Of a stretch of DNA of 64,000 bases, positions 24,002 to 31,315 are shown one piece after another. The stretch lies in assembly GCF_000419525.1 (NCBI RefSeq), contig NZ_ATTE01000001.1, positions 744,001 to 808,000 on the forward strand, read 5' to 3'. Below the pieces are notes generated by a model. The model did no database searches, was not told the origin of the DNA, and worked only from the letters and a program-made list of their open reading frames with translations. Source of the stretch: Leucothrix mucor DSM 2157. GTDB taxonomy: Bacteria > Pseudomonadota > Gammaproteobacteria > Thiotrichales > Thiotrichaceae. Position numbers and translations under genes: made by a program. How positions within the stretch are numbered: position 1 is the stretch's first letter; the number at the start of each line of letters is the position of its first letter.

Positions 24002-25481
24002 GCAAGTGAACTATCAACGACTACGGATACATGCTGATTTAACCTTGATATCGGAACTCCACGTGGGAAGTGGAAAGAGCGCTGAAATTGGCGAACGCAC
24101 TAGTGATAGAAACGGAGAGACTAGTACAGCGCTGTACGACGCTATTTGTTTGGATGATCAACAGAAACCTTATTTGCCGGGTAGTACTTTGAGGGGTGTT
24201 TTACGCGGTTTGGCGCTTTCATGCATTGATGACTCTGATTGGGTAAACCAACTCTTCGGGCAACAGCAAAGCTCTGACAACGCAGGTTGCCGATTGCGTG
24301 TGCATGATGCATTTATTCAATCGATGCCTGAGACTAAAAACTACTCCAATAGCCGGATGACTGAGTCTGACAAGCATCTACCTTCCCGTATTGCTCACGG
24401 TATTGCGATTGATCCTGTTCGGCAAGTGGTTGATGAGCACAAGCTATTTCAATTTGAAGTGATTCCGGAGGGCACGGTTTTCAGTGTGATCGTTGAAGGG
24501 GATGATCTTGACCGAAATACAGTGCTGTTATTGTGCCAACTGTTAAAGCACTGGCAAAAGCAACGTGTTGCGATGGGGCGAAACCATTTAAAAGGCAATG
24601 GGCTTGTTGAGTGTCTAACTACCCGCATAGAGGTAGCTGATCAACATAGTATCAATGCTTGGTTGGCAGGGGAGGCAGATGATTTCTATAAAGAGTGGGT
24701 TGTTCCTTCTGAAGTAGATTCTTTTGCGCCTCGTTATCAGGCGGCTCTCTCATACCAGTTTGAGAGTATCGGTATGATGTTGGTGAATGACCCAGATAGA
24801 GTTAAGAAAAAGAGTGATGATCATACTCCACAGCAGGTTTTTGCTCAGCTGGAAAATGGGCAAGCAGTCGTGCCGGGTAAAGCGATTAAAGGATTGCTTC
24901 GATCACATGCCCGTAAAATCATGGCGACGCTGCTGGTTAATAAGGGAGTCTCTTTAAAGGAAGCTAGTAACGTGGCTGATCAGGCTTTGAATAGCGTGTT
25001 TGGTTCAAGCGAAGAAGCTTCCATGTTGAGCTTTACAAATGCACTTTCTGCCTCGAAATCACCGCGAGTAAAAAAACAAGCCTTTATCGCAGTTGATCGT
25101 TTTACGGGAGGAGTTAAAGAGGGTGCTTTGTTTCATGTAGAGGGGACTTTGAATGAAGCTTTTACAGGCGATATTGTTTTTATAGATAGAACCAAGTCAG
25201 GATCTGGAAAGGATGACGTGACTAAAAACTGGTGGAAGGGCCTACTCAGCTATGTAGTTCGAGACATGATGGAAGGTGATGGTTATCTGGGATGGGGGAA
25301 GAACCGTGGCTATGGTCGATTTAAGCTTTCTCAATTCACGGTCAATGGCAAGACAATCCAGTGCTGGGAGGAGGTAACAACCCTAGCTCCGGAAGCCGAA
25401 TTGAAACACTGGCTAGCAGCACTCCAACATTTCATTGAGCAGCAAGTTGAAGCAAATATTAAAGGGAGGAAGATGTCATGA
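23994..25481 (+). CDS. Type III RAMP protein 2, two fused Cas7-like domains
   Basis: 495 aa, ATG overlapping the previous stop by 8 bp. Domain one: LTLISELHVGSGKSAEIG, ALYDAICLDD with Asp49 in the position of the Cas7 catalytic loop, then PYLPGSTLRGVLRGLA (60-74). Domain two: YQFESIGMMLVND, a loop, then AVVPGKAIKGLLRSHARK (about 289-306), and near the end YLGWGKNRGYGRFKL, the glycine-rich RAMP finger. Each half thus has the PGSxLRG motif that RAMP proteins use to hold crRNA. The first Asp suggests that one half may cut RNA; the second half has no obvious equivalent. With RAMP 1 and RAMP 3 it would replace the separate Csm3/Csm4/Csm5 subunits of ordinary type III-A. Confidence 0.82.
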   Translation: MVEQVNYQRLRIHADLTLISELHVGSGKSAEIGERTSDRNGETSTALYDAICLDDQQKPYLPGSTLRGVLRGLALSCIDDSDWVNQLFGQQQSSDNAGCRLRVHDAFIQSMPETKNYSNSRMTESDKHLPSRIAHGIAIDPVRQVVDEHKLFQFEVIPEGTVFSVIVEGDDLDRNTVLLLCQLLKHWQKQRVAMGRNHLKGNGLVECLTTRIEVADQHSINAWLAGEADDFYKEWVVPSEVDSFAPRYQAALSYQFESIGMMLVNDPDRVKKKSDDHTPQQVFAQLENGQAVVPGKAIKGLLRSHARKIMATLLVNKGVSLKEASNVADQALNSVFGSSEEASMLSFTNALSASKSPRVKKQAFIAVDRFTGGVKEGALFHVEGTLNEAFTGDIVFIDRTKSGSGKDDVTKNWWKGLLSYVVRDMMEGDGYLGWGKNRGYGRFKLSQFTVNGKTIQCWEEVTTLAPEAELKHWLAALQHFIEQQVEANIKGRKMS

Positions 25482-27889
25482 CTACTTTTTATCACCCCTA
25501 TCAGTTCATTCCTGCAACGGGGAAAATCAATAATAAATCGTCTGCAAGAACCAGCTTTCAAGCGGTTAAAGAAGGTCGCTCGCCTGTTCGTCATGACTTA
25601 TGGTATCCCGGTGGTTTATCTGGTGAGATTGTTTGCAGGTTAAGCACTGTCTCACCCATTTTTGTTGGAGCACAACATGATGGTGTCAGCTCTGAGACAG
25701 TCGCGAAGACAGTGCCGCATTTCAAGTTGCCAGTGAATGGGAAGGATTATCCTGCGATACCGGCGAACAGTCTGCGGGGAATGATTTCTCAATGCATTGA
25801 AACACTCAGTCAATCTACATTGAGGGTTTTGGAAGATAAGACATTATCAGTGCGCAAGTCGATGCCTAAGAAGGGCGCTGCTCAGGAGGATAATGACTTG
25901 CTGTATGGTTTAGGCTTAATCAGAGAAATGCCTGCTACAGAGCACGACGATTCAGGGTTTGGTGTACTGCCTTTGGCCGTAAGCACTGAGCTTGAAATGG
26001 GTGATGGAAATGATGGGGCAGCAGGCGTTAGTTGTAACAAGAAGTTGCCATGGATGAGTCTGTTTAACGGGCGTAAATTAGGTGACTGTTTGCCAGTTTA
26101 TGTCGATGGTTATAATGAAAAAAATGGTCTTACCGATACATTGTATGTTTATAAACCAGAAGCTTATCCCAGTCCTAATCCAGAGACATTTTACTATGCA
26201 AAGCTCAGTGACACGCTAAAGCAAGTTCGGGTAGGCGATAAGTTTAACTGGACGAATGAAATGAGGCAGTCTGTTCATCCTGTTGGGAAACGCTTGTTAG
26301 CTCAGAAGCATTATGGTTTTTTGTCGGGCACTGAGTATCAGGCCTTGGCTGAAGATCAAAAAAGGCTCTATACCCGTGGTGTAATGCGTGTGCTTGATAT
26401 GGATAAGTATAAATCTGAGATTCCGTACACTAAAAACAAAGAGTTATTTCTTCCATTTCCTGAGTACTTGGAAGAGGAGACTTCATTACTACCAATCCCT
26501 AAAAGCGTTTCAGATACTTTTAATGCGTTAGCTGCTGAATCTGCCGCGCGAGGGAAAGATAAAGATTTGCCAGTGAGACTTAAAGGGTATGACGATGCTG
26601 GTTTGGCAGAAAACAGATTGTTTTATTTTGCCTGTGATTGTGAAGTTTTAAAGCCTGACCCTGTAGAAGAGCCTCAAGAGTCAAAAACAGCACCTCCCGG
26701 AGGATTGCTAAGTATGATTCAGTCTAGAATTAAGAATCATGAATCTGCTGAGCCCGAAGAGGAGCCAGAAGAGCAAAGAGTTTATACGGTATCCGAGATC
26801 AGTATGACAGCGCTCTGGCGTAAGCGTATTCCAGAAAGTTTGTACGCATTTTTCAATAATCATTCTGAGCGTGCGCACCTTACACCTTGGCGTGATGAGG
26901 AGCAGCAAGTTAGGCCGCGTGATTTAACACCTGCGGAAACGTTACTAGGCTTTGTGAGTGACGGCACACTAGAAGGGAGCAAAGTTGCTAGTGCGTTGGC
27001 TTCCAGAGTTCGGTTCTCAGATGGATTACTGACAAATGCTGATCAAGAGCCTGATTACTACAGGTCGAAGAAAGATTGTGTATTAAAGATTTTAGACTCA
27101 CCTAAACCGCCATCACCGAGTATGTATTTCAGTGACATAGATGATGAAGGTAGGTTTATCAGTAAAACGGCTTTAACCCCGGAAAAACATAGAGCCAATG
27201 GGTTTAAGTATTACCTGCATCATCCAAAGGCTTGCCAACAAAATTCAATTCATACTCCATGGGAAACGGCGAATGCTAAAGATCGCTTGAAGCAAAAAGT
27301 TAACATCCGACCTGTAAGGCAGGGAATAGATTTTAGCTTCACTGTTTCATTTGAAAATCTGGATAATGCTGAACTTGAATTACTATTGACTGGCTTGAGT
27401 CCGGGTCCAAACACGACTCACCATCTTGGAATGGGTAAGCCTCTTGGCTTAGGTAGTGCCAGTATTGATGTGGCAGGTGTTTATTTTATTGATAGATCTC
27501 ATCGTTATGAGACGGATAATTTATTTGCACCACGATTCCATAAGGGTTGGGTGAGCTCACAGGACAACCCGGTTAACCAAAGTATCAACGCGAACTTCAT
27601 TCGACAAACCGCTGAAGTTATTCCTTTGGAAGATGCGCTTGAGAATCAGAAAAACTCAGATCACGATAAGCTGATTGACCGAGTTACTCATCAACTATTA
27701 AGTATATTGATGCAGACTGACGCTGTCCCGCATGACTCGGCGATTCATTATCCATTGACTGAGGGTCAGGAAGAAGAATCAGAGGGTTTTAACTGGTTTG
27801 TGAAAAATGACAAAGTTACTGAAAAAAAGCAAATGCTAGGTACTGTAACCAGTGATGGAATACCTGTTTTAACGAGACATTCTGATTAA
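25478..27889 (+). CDS. Type III RAMP protein 3 (TIGR03986-like), large
   Basis: 803 aa, ATGA overlap with the previous gene. The start FYHPYQFIPATGKI and GGLSGEIVCRLSTVSPIFVG, followed by YPAIPANSLRGMISQCIETLS (about residues 91-111), match the CRISPR-associated RAMP family I know as TIGR03986. The centre (about 395-440) is an acidic, probably disordered linker (AEPEEEPEEQR) after a GGLLSMIQSRIKNH helix. The C-terminal part contains the VSFENLDNAELELLLTGL strand-helix unit and HHLGMGKPLGLGS (about 648-660), a RAMP glycine loop. It is probably the crRNA-end or cap subunit, with two RAMP units joined by the linker. No nuclease motif outside the RAMP fold is visible. The DNA is somewhat AT-richer than the housekeeping part of the window. 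Confidence 0.82.
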   Translation: MTTFYHPYQFIPATGKINNKSSARTSFQAVKEGRSPVRHDLWYPGGLSGEIVCRLSTVSPIFVGAQHDGVSSETVAKTVPHFKLPVNGKDYPAIPANSLRGMISQCIETLSQSTLRVLEDKTLSVRKSMPKKGAAQEDNDLLYGLGLIREMPATEHDDSGFGVLPLAVSTELEMGDGNDGAAGVSCNKKLPWMSLFNGRKLGDCLPVYVDGYNEKNGLTDTLYVYKPEAYPSPNPETFYYAKLSDTLKQVRVGDKFNWTNEMRQSVHPVGKRLLAQKHYGFLSGTEYQALAEDQKRLYTRGVMRVLDMDKYKSEIPYTKNKELFLPFPEYLEEETSLLPIPKSVSDTFNALAAESAARGKDKDLPVRLKGYDDAGLAENRLFYFACDCEVLKPDPVEEPQESKTAPPGGLLSMIQSRIKNHESAEPEEEPEEQRVYTVSEISMTALWRKRIPESLYAFFNNHSERAHLTPWRDEEQQVRPRDLTPAETLLGFVSDGTLEGSKVASALASRVRFSDGLLTNADQEPDYYRSKKDCVLKILDSPKPPSPSMYFSDIDDEGRFISKTALTPEKHRANGFKYYLHHPKACQQNSIHTPWETANAKDRLKQKVNIRPVRQGIDFSFTVSFENLDNAELELLLTGLSPGPNTTHHLGMGKPLGLGSASIDVAGVYFIDRSHRYETDNLFAPRFHKGWVSSQDNPVNQSINANFIRQTAEVIPLEDALENQKNSDHDKLIDRVTHQLLSILMQTDAVPHDSAIHYPLTEGQEEESEGFNWFVKNDKVTEKKQMLGTVTSDGIPVLTRHSD

Positions 27890-27904
27890 AAGGAATAGAA
27901 GATA

Positions 27905-28747
27905 ATGAATGATGGAATAACAGTGCTTGCTAAGCAGAATGAAGCAGAGAGTTTAGAGCTTCTGGCAGCCATGCGGCAAAACTATATTTATCAAAAACGG
28001 GTGCTGGCTTTACTGTTTATCCTAAATATTGTTGTGGTGATTGTTCTTGCTGTACTGGCTTCATTGCTAAGTAGTCAGATTTTTAATGAGTGGGTGGCTG
28101 TTTATGGTGTGTTTTTAACGTTTATAGATGTGGTCATTCTTACGCCTCGAATGAAGGGTTTTGGTGTGAGGGCAGCCGCCATACAGGAACTTTTTGATTG
28201 CTATGTGCTGGGACTATCAAAGCATATTGTTAAGCAGCCGGACTGTGTCGATCGGTATGATATTTCGACAGCGGCAAAGGCTTATAAAGAAGTGCCTGAA
28301 GCTCCATTGAGGGGGTGGTATAGTGAGGTAACAGCAGAAATGACAGCTTCTGAAGCGGTTTATAATGCTCAGCTTATGAATGTTTGGTGGGATAAAAAGC
28401 AAAAAGAAATCTTCCAAAAGTGGGCGATTATTGTCTTGGTCGTGCTGAGCTTTATTGTGCTACTAACCGCCTATATGCAGGACTTGGGTTTCAGAAGTTT
28501 GTTGGCGTATGTGATGCCTCTGATTCTGCCAGCTGTAATCTTTTGGTATAATTTTCATTCTGGCTTGGCTGGTGATATCACCCGGTTGCAGAAGTTAGAA
28601 GCATTGGTTAGCGGGAGTAGTGCCAACTCTTATGGTAGTGATAAGGCAAGACAAATTCAGGATGCTATCTACGAACATCGTAGGTCTAACACGCCTGTTT
28701 TTGACTGGATCTTTAAGCGGCTTCGTCCTGCATTTGAAAAAGCCTGA
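27905..28747 (+). CDS. S-4TM family putative pore-forming effector
   Basis: 280 aa integral membrane protein. Four hydrophobic segments in two pairs (about 33-56, 63-82, 175-195 and 203-223) are joined by a cytoplasmic helical region. The N-terminus KQNEAESLELLAAMRQNYIYQKR, the AVYGVFLTFIDVVILTP second segment, AAAIQELFDCYVL and the Trp pair NVWWDKK are the marks of the S-4TM family as I know it: predicted membrane effectors found beside nucleotide-signal systems in bacterial conflict loci. It starts 15 bp after RAMP 3, with AAAGGAA before the ATG, and ends the effector operon. This is where type III loci usually carry a CARF-type effector. I infer that it is triggered by the Cas10-like palm product and damages the membrane of infected cells. 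No ligand-binding domain is visible. Confidence 0.8.
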   Translation: MNDGITVLAKQNEAESLELLAAMRQNYIYQKRVLALLFILNIVVVIVLAVLASLLSSQIFNEWVAVYGVFLTFIDVVILTPRMKGFGVRAAAIQELFDCYVLGLSKHIVKQPDCVDRYDISTAAKAYKEVPEAPLRGWYSEVTAEMTASEAVYNAQLMNVWWDKKQKEIFQKWAIIVLVVLSFIVLLTAYMQDLGFRSLLAYVMPLILPAVIFWYNFHSGLAGDITRLQKLEALVSGSSANSYGSDKARQIQDAIYEHRRSNTPVFDWIFKRLRPAFEKA

Positions 28748-28935
28748 AATGATCCAACTTAATGCTGATTCGAGGCTTGTTTAGGGTGAGAGTGAAGGCA
28801 AAGTTATGTAGCTGTTTAGGAATAATATTCAGTGAAAACCAGACAAAAAAACACTAAGTGCTATATATCTCTTTTGATATATATGACAGAGGCTTGTAAG
28901 TTTCTGAAAGCAGGGGTATTTTGGGAAGTGGCAGG

Positions 28936-29039
28936 GTCTGGATGGTTACCTGATAAATAAGGTATTAAGACTGAGTCCAGCTGTCCTGTTTCCGTAGACC
29001 GCCGTCTGGATGGTTACCTGATGAATAAGATAGTAAGAC
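28936..29039 (+). CRISPR. CRISPR relic 4 (2 repeats of a different family, 1 spacer)
   Basis: Two 36-bp repeats at 28936-28971 and 29004-29039 begin GTCTGGATGGTTACCTGATG and end TATTAAGAC or TAGTAAGAC, with a 32-bp spacer. They differ from arrays 1-3 in the outer part but keep the loop GATGAA and the AAGAC end; the stem has changed together on both sides from CCCT/AGGG to ACCT/AGGT. Upstream, 28748-28935 holds no gene: it has an 8-bp AT-rich inverted repeat (28862-28869 with 28876-28883) and a GGGAAGTGGCAGGG stretch like the leader edge of the other arrays. Repeat 2 is decayed in the stem. Confidence 0.8.
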
Positions 29040-29476
29040 ATCATACAGGCCTCATCCCTTTGTTCTCACGCCCGCAGGGTGAAGTGCGTTTGGAGTTTTC
29101 AACGCCACTTCGCATGCGCCTGAAAAACCGCGAAGTGACCGCGGCCAGCTTTGATTTTTATGCCTTGCTGAGTGTGCTAATGCGGCGTATTTCGATATTG
29201 CAGCAGTTTCATACCGATCAGCCATTGGACTTGGACTTTAAGGCGTTATCAGCACAGGCGCGAACGGTTGGTCTATTGTGCAATGCGCTGTTCTGGCAGG
29301 ATTGGACGCGTTACTCCTCACGCCAGAAAACGCCAGTAAAAATGGGCGGGTTAATGGGTGAGGTGGTGTTGGATGGCAAGGCCTTGCAGGATTTCTGGCC
29401 GCTGTTATGGCTTGGTCAGTATGTCCATGCAGGCAAAGGCACATCAATGGGCTTGGGTGCTTATCAACTCAGTTGA
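29040..29476 (+). pseudogene. Truncated cas6 (C-terminal part only)
   Basis: The frame is open from an ATG at 29021 that lies inside the second relic repeat, so the first seven codons are repeat sequence. From about VRLEFSTPLRMRLKNREV onward the protein is the C-terminal half of a Cas6: SFDFYALLSVLMRRISIL, TRYSSRQKTPVKMGGLMGEV, then DFWPLLWLGQYVHAGKGTSMGLGAYQL. The same motifs occur in the intact Cas6 at 19800 (RFLMGVVRRISLLQRIYG, GWMGDVFLQG, SFWPYLYLGQWVHTGK). The N-terminal RAMP half, about 150 residues, is missing. It looks like the rest of an older CRISPR locus, its cas6 deleted up to the relic array. A stable half-protein could be made but should not process RNA. Confidence 0.85.
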
Positions 29477-29492
29477 GTTTAATGAGTTCTCT

Positions 29493-29540
29493 TTTTGTTT
29501 CATAGTTTGCTATATTGATAGCGGGGCTAATGAAACAAAA
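29493..29540 (+). promoter_or_regulatory. Compound inverted repeat in the umuD control region
   Basis: A perfect 11-bp inverted repeat (TTTTGTTTCAT, 29493-29503; ATGAAACAAAA, 29530-29540) encloses a second one (GCTAT-ATTG-ATAGC, 29509-29522). It ends 8 bp before the umuD start. It could be an operator for an SOS-type repressor, since no E. coli-like CTGT-N8-ACAG LexA box is present, or a 5' hairpin covering the ribosome site, or the terminator of the cas6 relic. Confidence 0.5.
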
Positions 29541-29548
29541 GGTGATCT

Positions 29549-29998
29549 ATGACTGCCATCAATCCAACAATAAGCAGCAATCAAGCGCTGACACTACACG
29601 ACAATCCAAGCATTTTGGCGGTGCCGTTATACGCCAGTCGCATTTCTGCGGGCTTTGCATCGCCTGCCGATGATCATTTAGAAAACAAGCTGGATCTCAA
29701 TCAATTGCTGGTGCCCAGGCCTTCAGCCACCTTTATGCTCAAAGTCGCGGGGGATTCGATGATTGGCGCGGGCATTTACGATGGGGATCTGTTGATTGTC
29801 GATCGTTCAGAAACGGCGGTAAATGGCTCCATTGTGATTGCGGTGGTGCATGGGGATTTGACGGTTAAGCGCCTAAAGCAGGATGCCACCGGCTTGTGGC
29901 TAATGCCTGAAAACCCAAAATACCAGCCGATTGCCATTGGTGAAAACAGCGACTTTCTGATCTGGGGATGTGTCACGCATGCCATACACAACTTCTGA
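29549..29998 (+). CDS. umuD: UmuD-like self-cleaving subunit of DNA polymerase V
   Basis: 149 aa S24-family protease. On RecA filaments it cuts itself and then, as UmuD', joins UmuC for translesion synthesis. Cleavage should fall between Ala and Gly in RISAGFASPADD, the place of Cys-Gly in E. coli UmuD. The serine is in KVAGDSMIGAGI and the lysine in LTVKRLK, both in the usual order. Longer than the E. coli protein by about ten residues at the N-terminus. Overlaps umuC by about 20 bp. The upstream inverted repeat probably mediates control. It directly follows the CRISPR island and marks its right edge. Confidence 0.92.
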   Translation: MTAINPTISSNQALTLHDNPSILAVPLYASRISAGFASPADDHLENKLDLNQLLVPRPSATFMLKVAGDSMIGAGIYDGDLLIVDRSETAVNGSIVIAVVHGDLTVKRLKQDATGLWLMPENPKYQPIAIGENSDFLIWGCVTHAIHNF

Positions 29999-31277
29999 AA
30001 CGCCCACGCGCTTTGCGATTGTCGATTGCAATAATTTCTATGCCAGCTGTGAGCGCTTATTTCGGCCGGAGCTGGTTGGCAAGCCGGTGGTGGTGTTATC
30101 CAATAATGATGGCTGCATTATCGCCCGTAGCAATGAGGCGAAGGCCTTAGGCATTCCCATGGGTGCGGCTTATTTCAAATCCAAACCGTTGCTTAAACAG
30201 CACGATGTCGCGGTCTTTTCATCCAACTATGCCTTATATGGTGACTTGTCGCAGCGGGTGATGGATGTGTTGTCGCGCTTTGCACCGCGCATTGAGGTGT
30301 ATTCTATTGATGAGGCGTTTCTGGACTTTGAGGGCTTTGATGAGTGGGATTTAAACCGCTATGGCCATGAGATTTGCCGCACGGTTCAGCAGTGGACGGG
30401 GATTCCGGTCTCCATTGGCTTTGGCTCTACTAAAACGCTGGCCAAGTTGGCGAATCGGGTTTCGAAAAAGCAGGCGGACTTGAATGGCGTGTTTAACTTT
30501 GCCGATGCGCAAGATCAGGACGCGGTGCTCTCTCAAGTCGCGGTCGGGGAGGTTTGGGGAGTAGGCAGGCGCTGGGCGCAGAAGTTAGAGCAGCAGGGAA
30601 TCTATACGGCCTTGGACCTTAAGCGTTGCGATGCTGGCATGATTAGAAAGCGCTTTAATGTGGTGCTGGCGCGTACGGTGCAGGAGCTACAGAGCGTGTC
30701 TTGTATTGAGCTGGAGGAAGTCCGTGCCGATCGCCAACAGGTGTTGTGTTCACGTTCGTTTGGGGTGCGGGTGACTGAGTTTCAGGATATGCGTTCAGCG
30801 ATCACGCATTTTGTGACCCGAGCCGCTGAAAAGCTACGTGCACAGTCCTTGTTAGCCAGTGCGATTAGTGTGCACCTCAGTACTAGCCCTTTCGATGAGC
30901 GCGGTGAGTTTTACAGCAATGCGGCGACCCAGCGATTGACCACTCCCTGCGACGCGACTCACGAATTAACTGCTGTCGCGCAAGAGTTGCTAAAGCGTAT
31001 TTATGTGTCTGGTCATAGTTATCAGCGGGCAGGAGTGCTGTTAATGAATTTGGTCTCGCCGCGTTTTGCGCAAGCGGATTTATTTGCAGAGACGGCGCAA
31101 GCTCAGCACTCGGCGGCACTAATGAAAACGCTGGATGCGATCAATTCTAAAATGGGAAAAGGAGCATTGAGGTTTGCAGGGGAAGGGGTTGACGAGAAAG
31201 CCGGTTGGCGTATGAAGCAGCAATTACGTTCACCCCGATATACCACGCAGTATTCGGAGTTAAGGGTTGTTCGGTAG
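29979..31277 (+). CDS. umuC: UmuC, error-prone DNA polymerase V catalytic subunit
   Basis: 432 aa from ATG 29979 (a GTG nine bases earlier is the alternative). Y-family polymerase that copies past lesions. Seen: FAIVDCNNFYASCERLF with the first catalytic Asp, NNDGCIIARSNEAKALGI, and YSIDEAFLDF with the Asp-Glu pair; then the thumb helix-hairpin-helix VGEVWGVGRRWAQKLEQQGI and the little-finger domain. The C-terminal tail carries the UmuC family end (MKQQLRSPRYTTQYSELRVV). Length agrees with the family (about 420-430 aa). Translationally coupled to umuD; a short hairpin with T6 follows the stop. Confidence 0.94.
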   Translation: MPYTTSETPTRFAIVDCNNFYASCERLFRPELVGKPVVVLSNNDGCIIARSNEAKALGIPMGAAYFKSKPLLKQHDVAVFSSNYALYGDLSQRVMDVLSRFAPRIEVYSIDEAFLDFEGFDEWDLNRYGHEICRTVQQWTGIPVSIGFGSTKTLAKLANRVSKKQADLNGVFNFADAQDQDAVLSQVAVGEVWGVGRRWAQKLEQQGIYTALDLKRCDAGMIRKRFNVVLARTVQELQSVSCIELEEVRADRQQVLCSRSFGVRVTEFQDMRSAITHFVTRAAEKLRAQSLLASAISVHLSTSPFDERGEFYSNAATQRLTTPCDATHELTAVAQELLKRIYVSGHSYQRAGVLLMNLVSPRFAQADLFAETAQAQHSAALMKTLDAINSKMGKGALRFAGEGVDEKAGWRMKQQLRSPRYTTQYSELRVVR

Positions 31278-31290
31278 TTTAAAATCAGTA

Positions 31291-31313
31291 ATGAGACAAG
31301 GTTGTCATTTTTT
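31291..31313 (+). terminator. Possible terminator after umuC
   Basis: ATGAGACAAG/GTTGTCAT can pair over about six bases with a two-base bulge and is followed by TTTTTT. The stem is weak, but the place, 14 bp after the umuC stop and just before the end of a convergent gene, fits a terminator. Confidence 0.45.
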
Positions 31314-31315
31314 GC

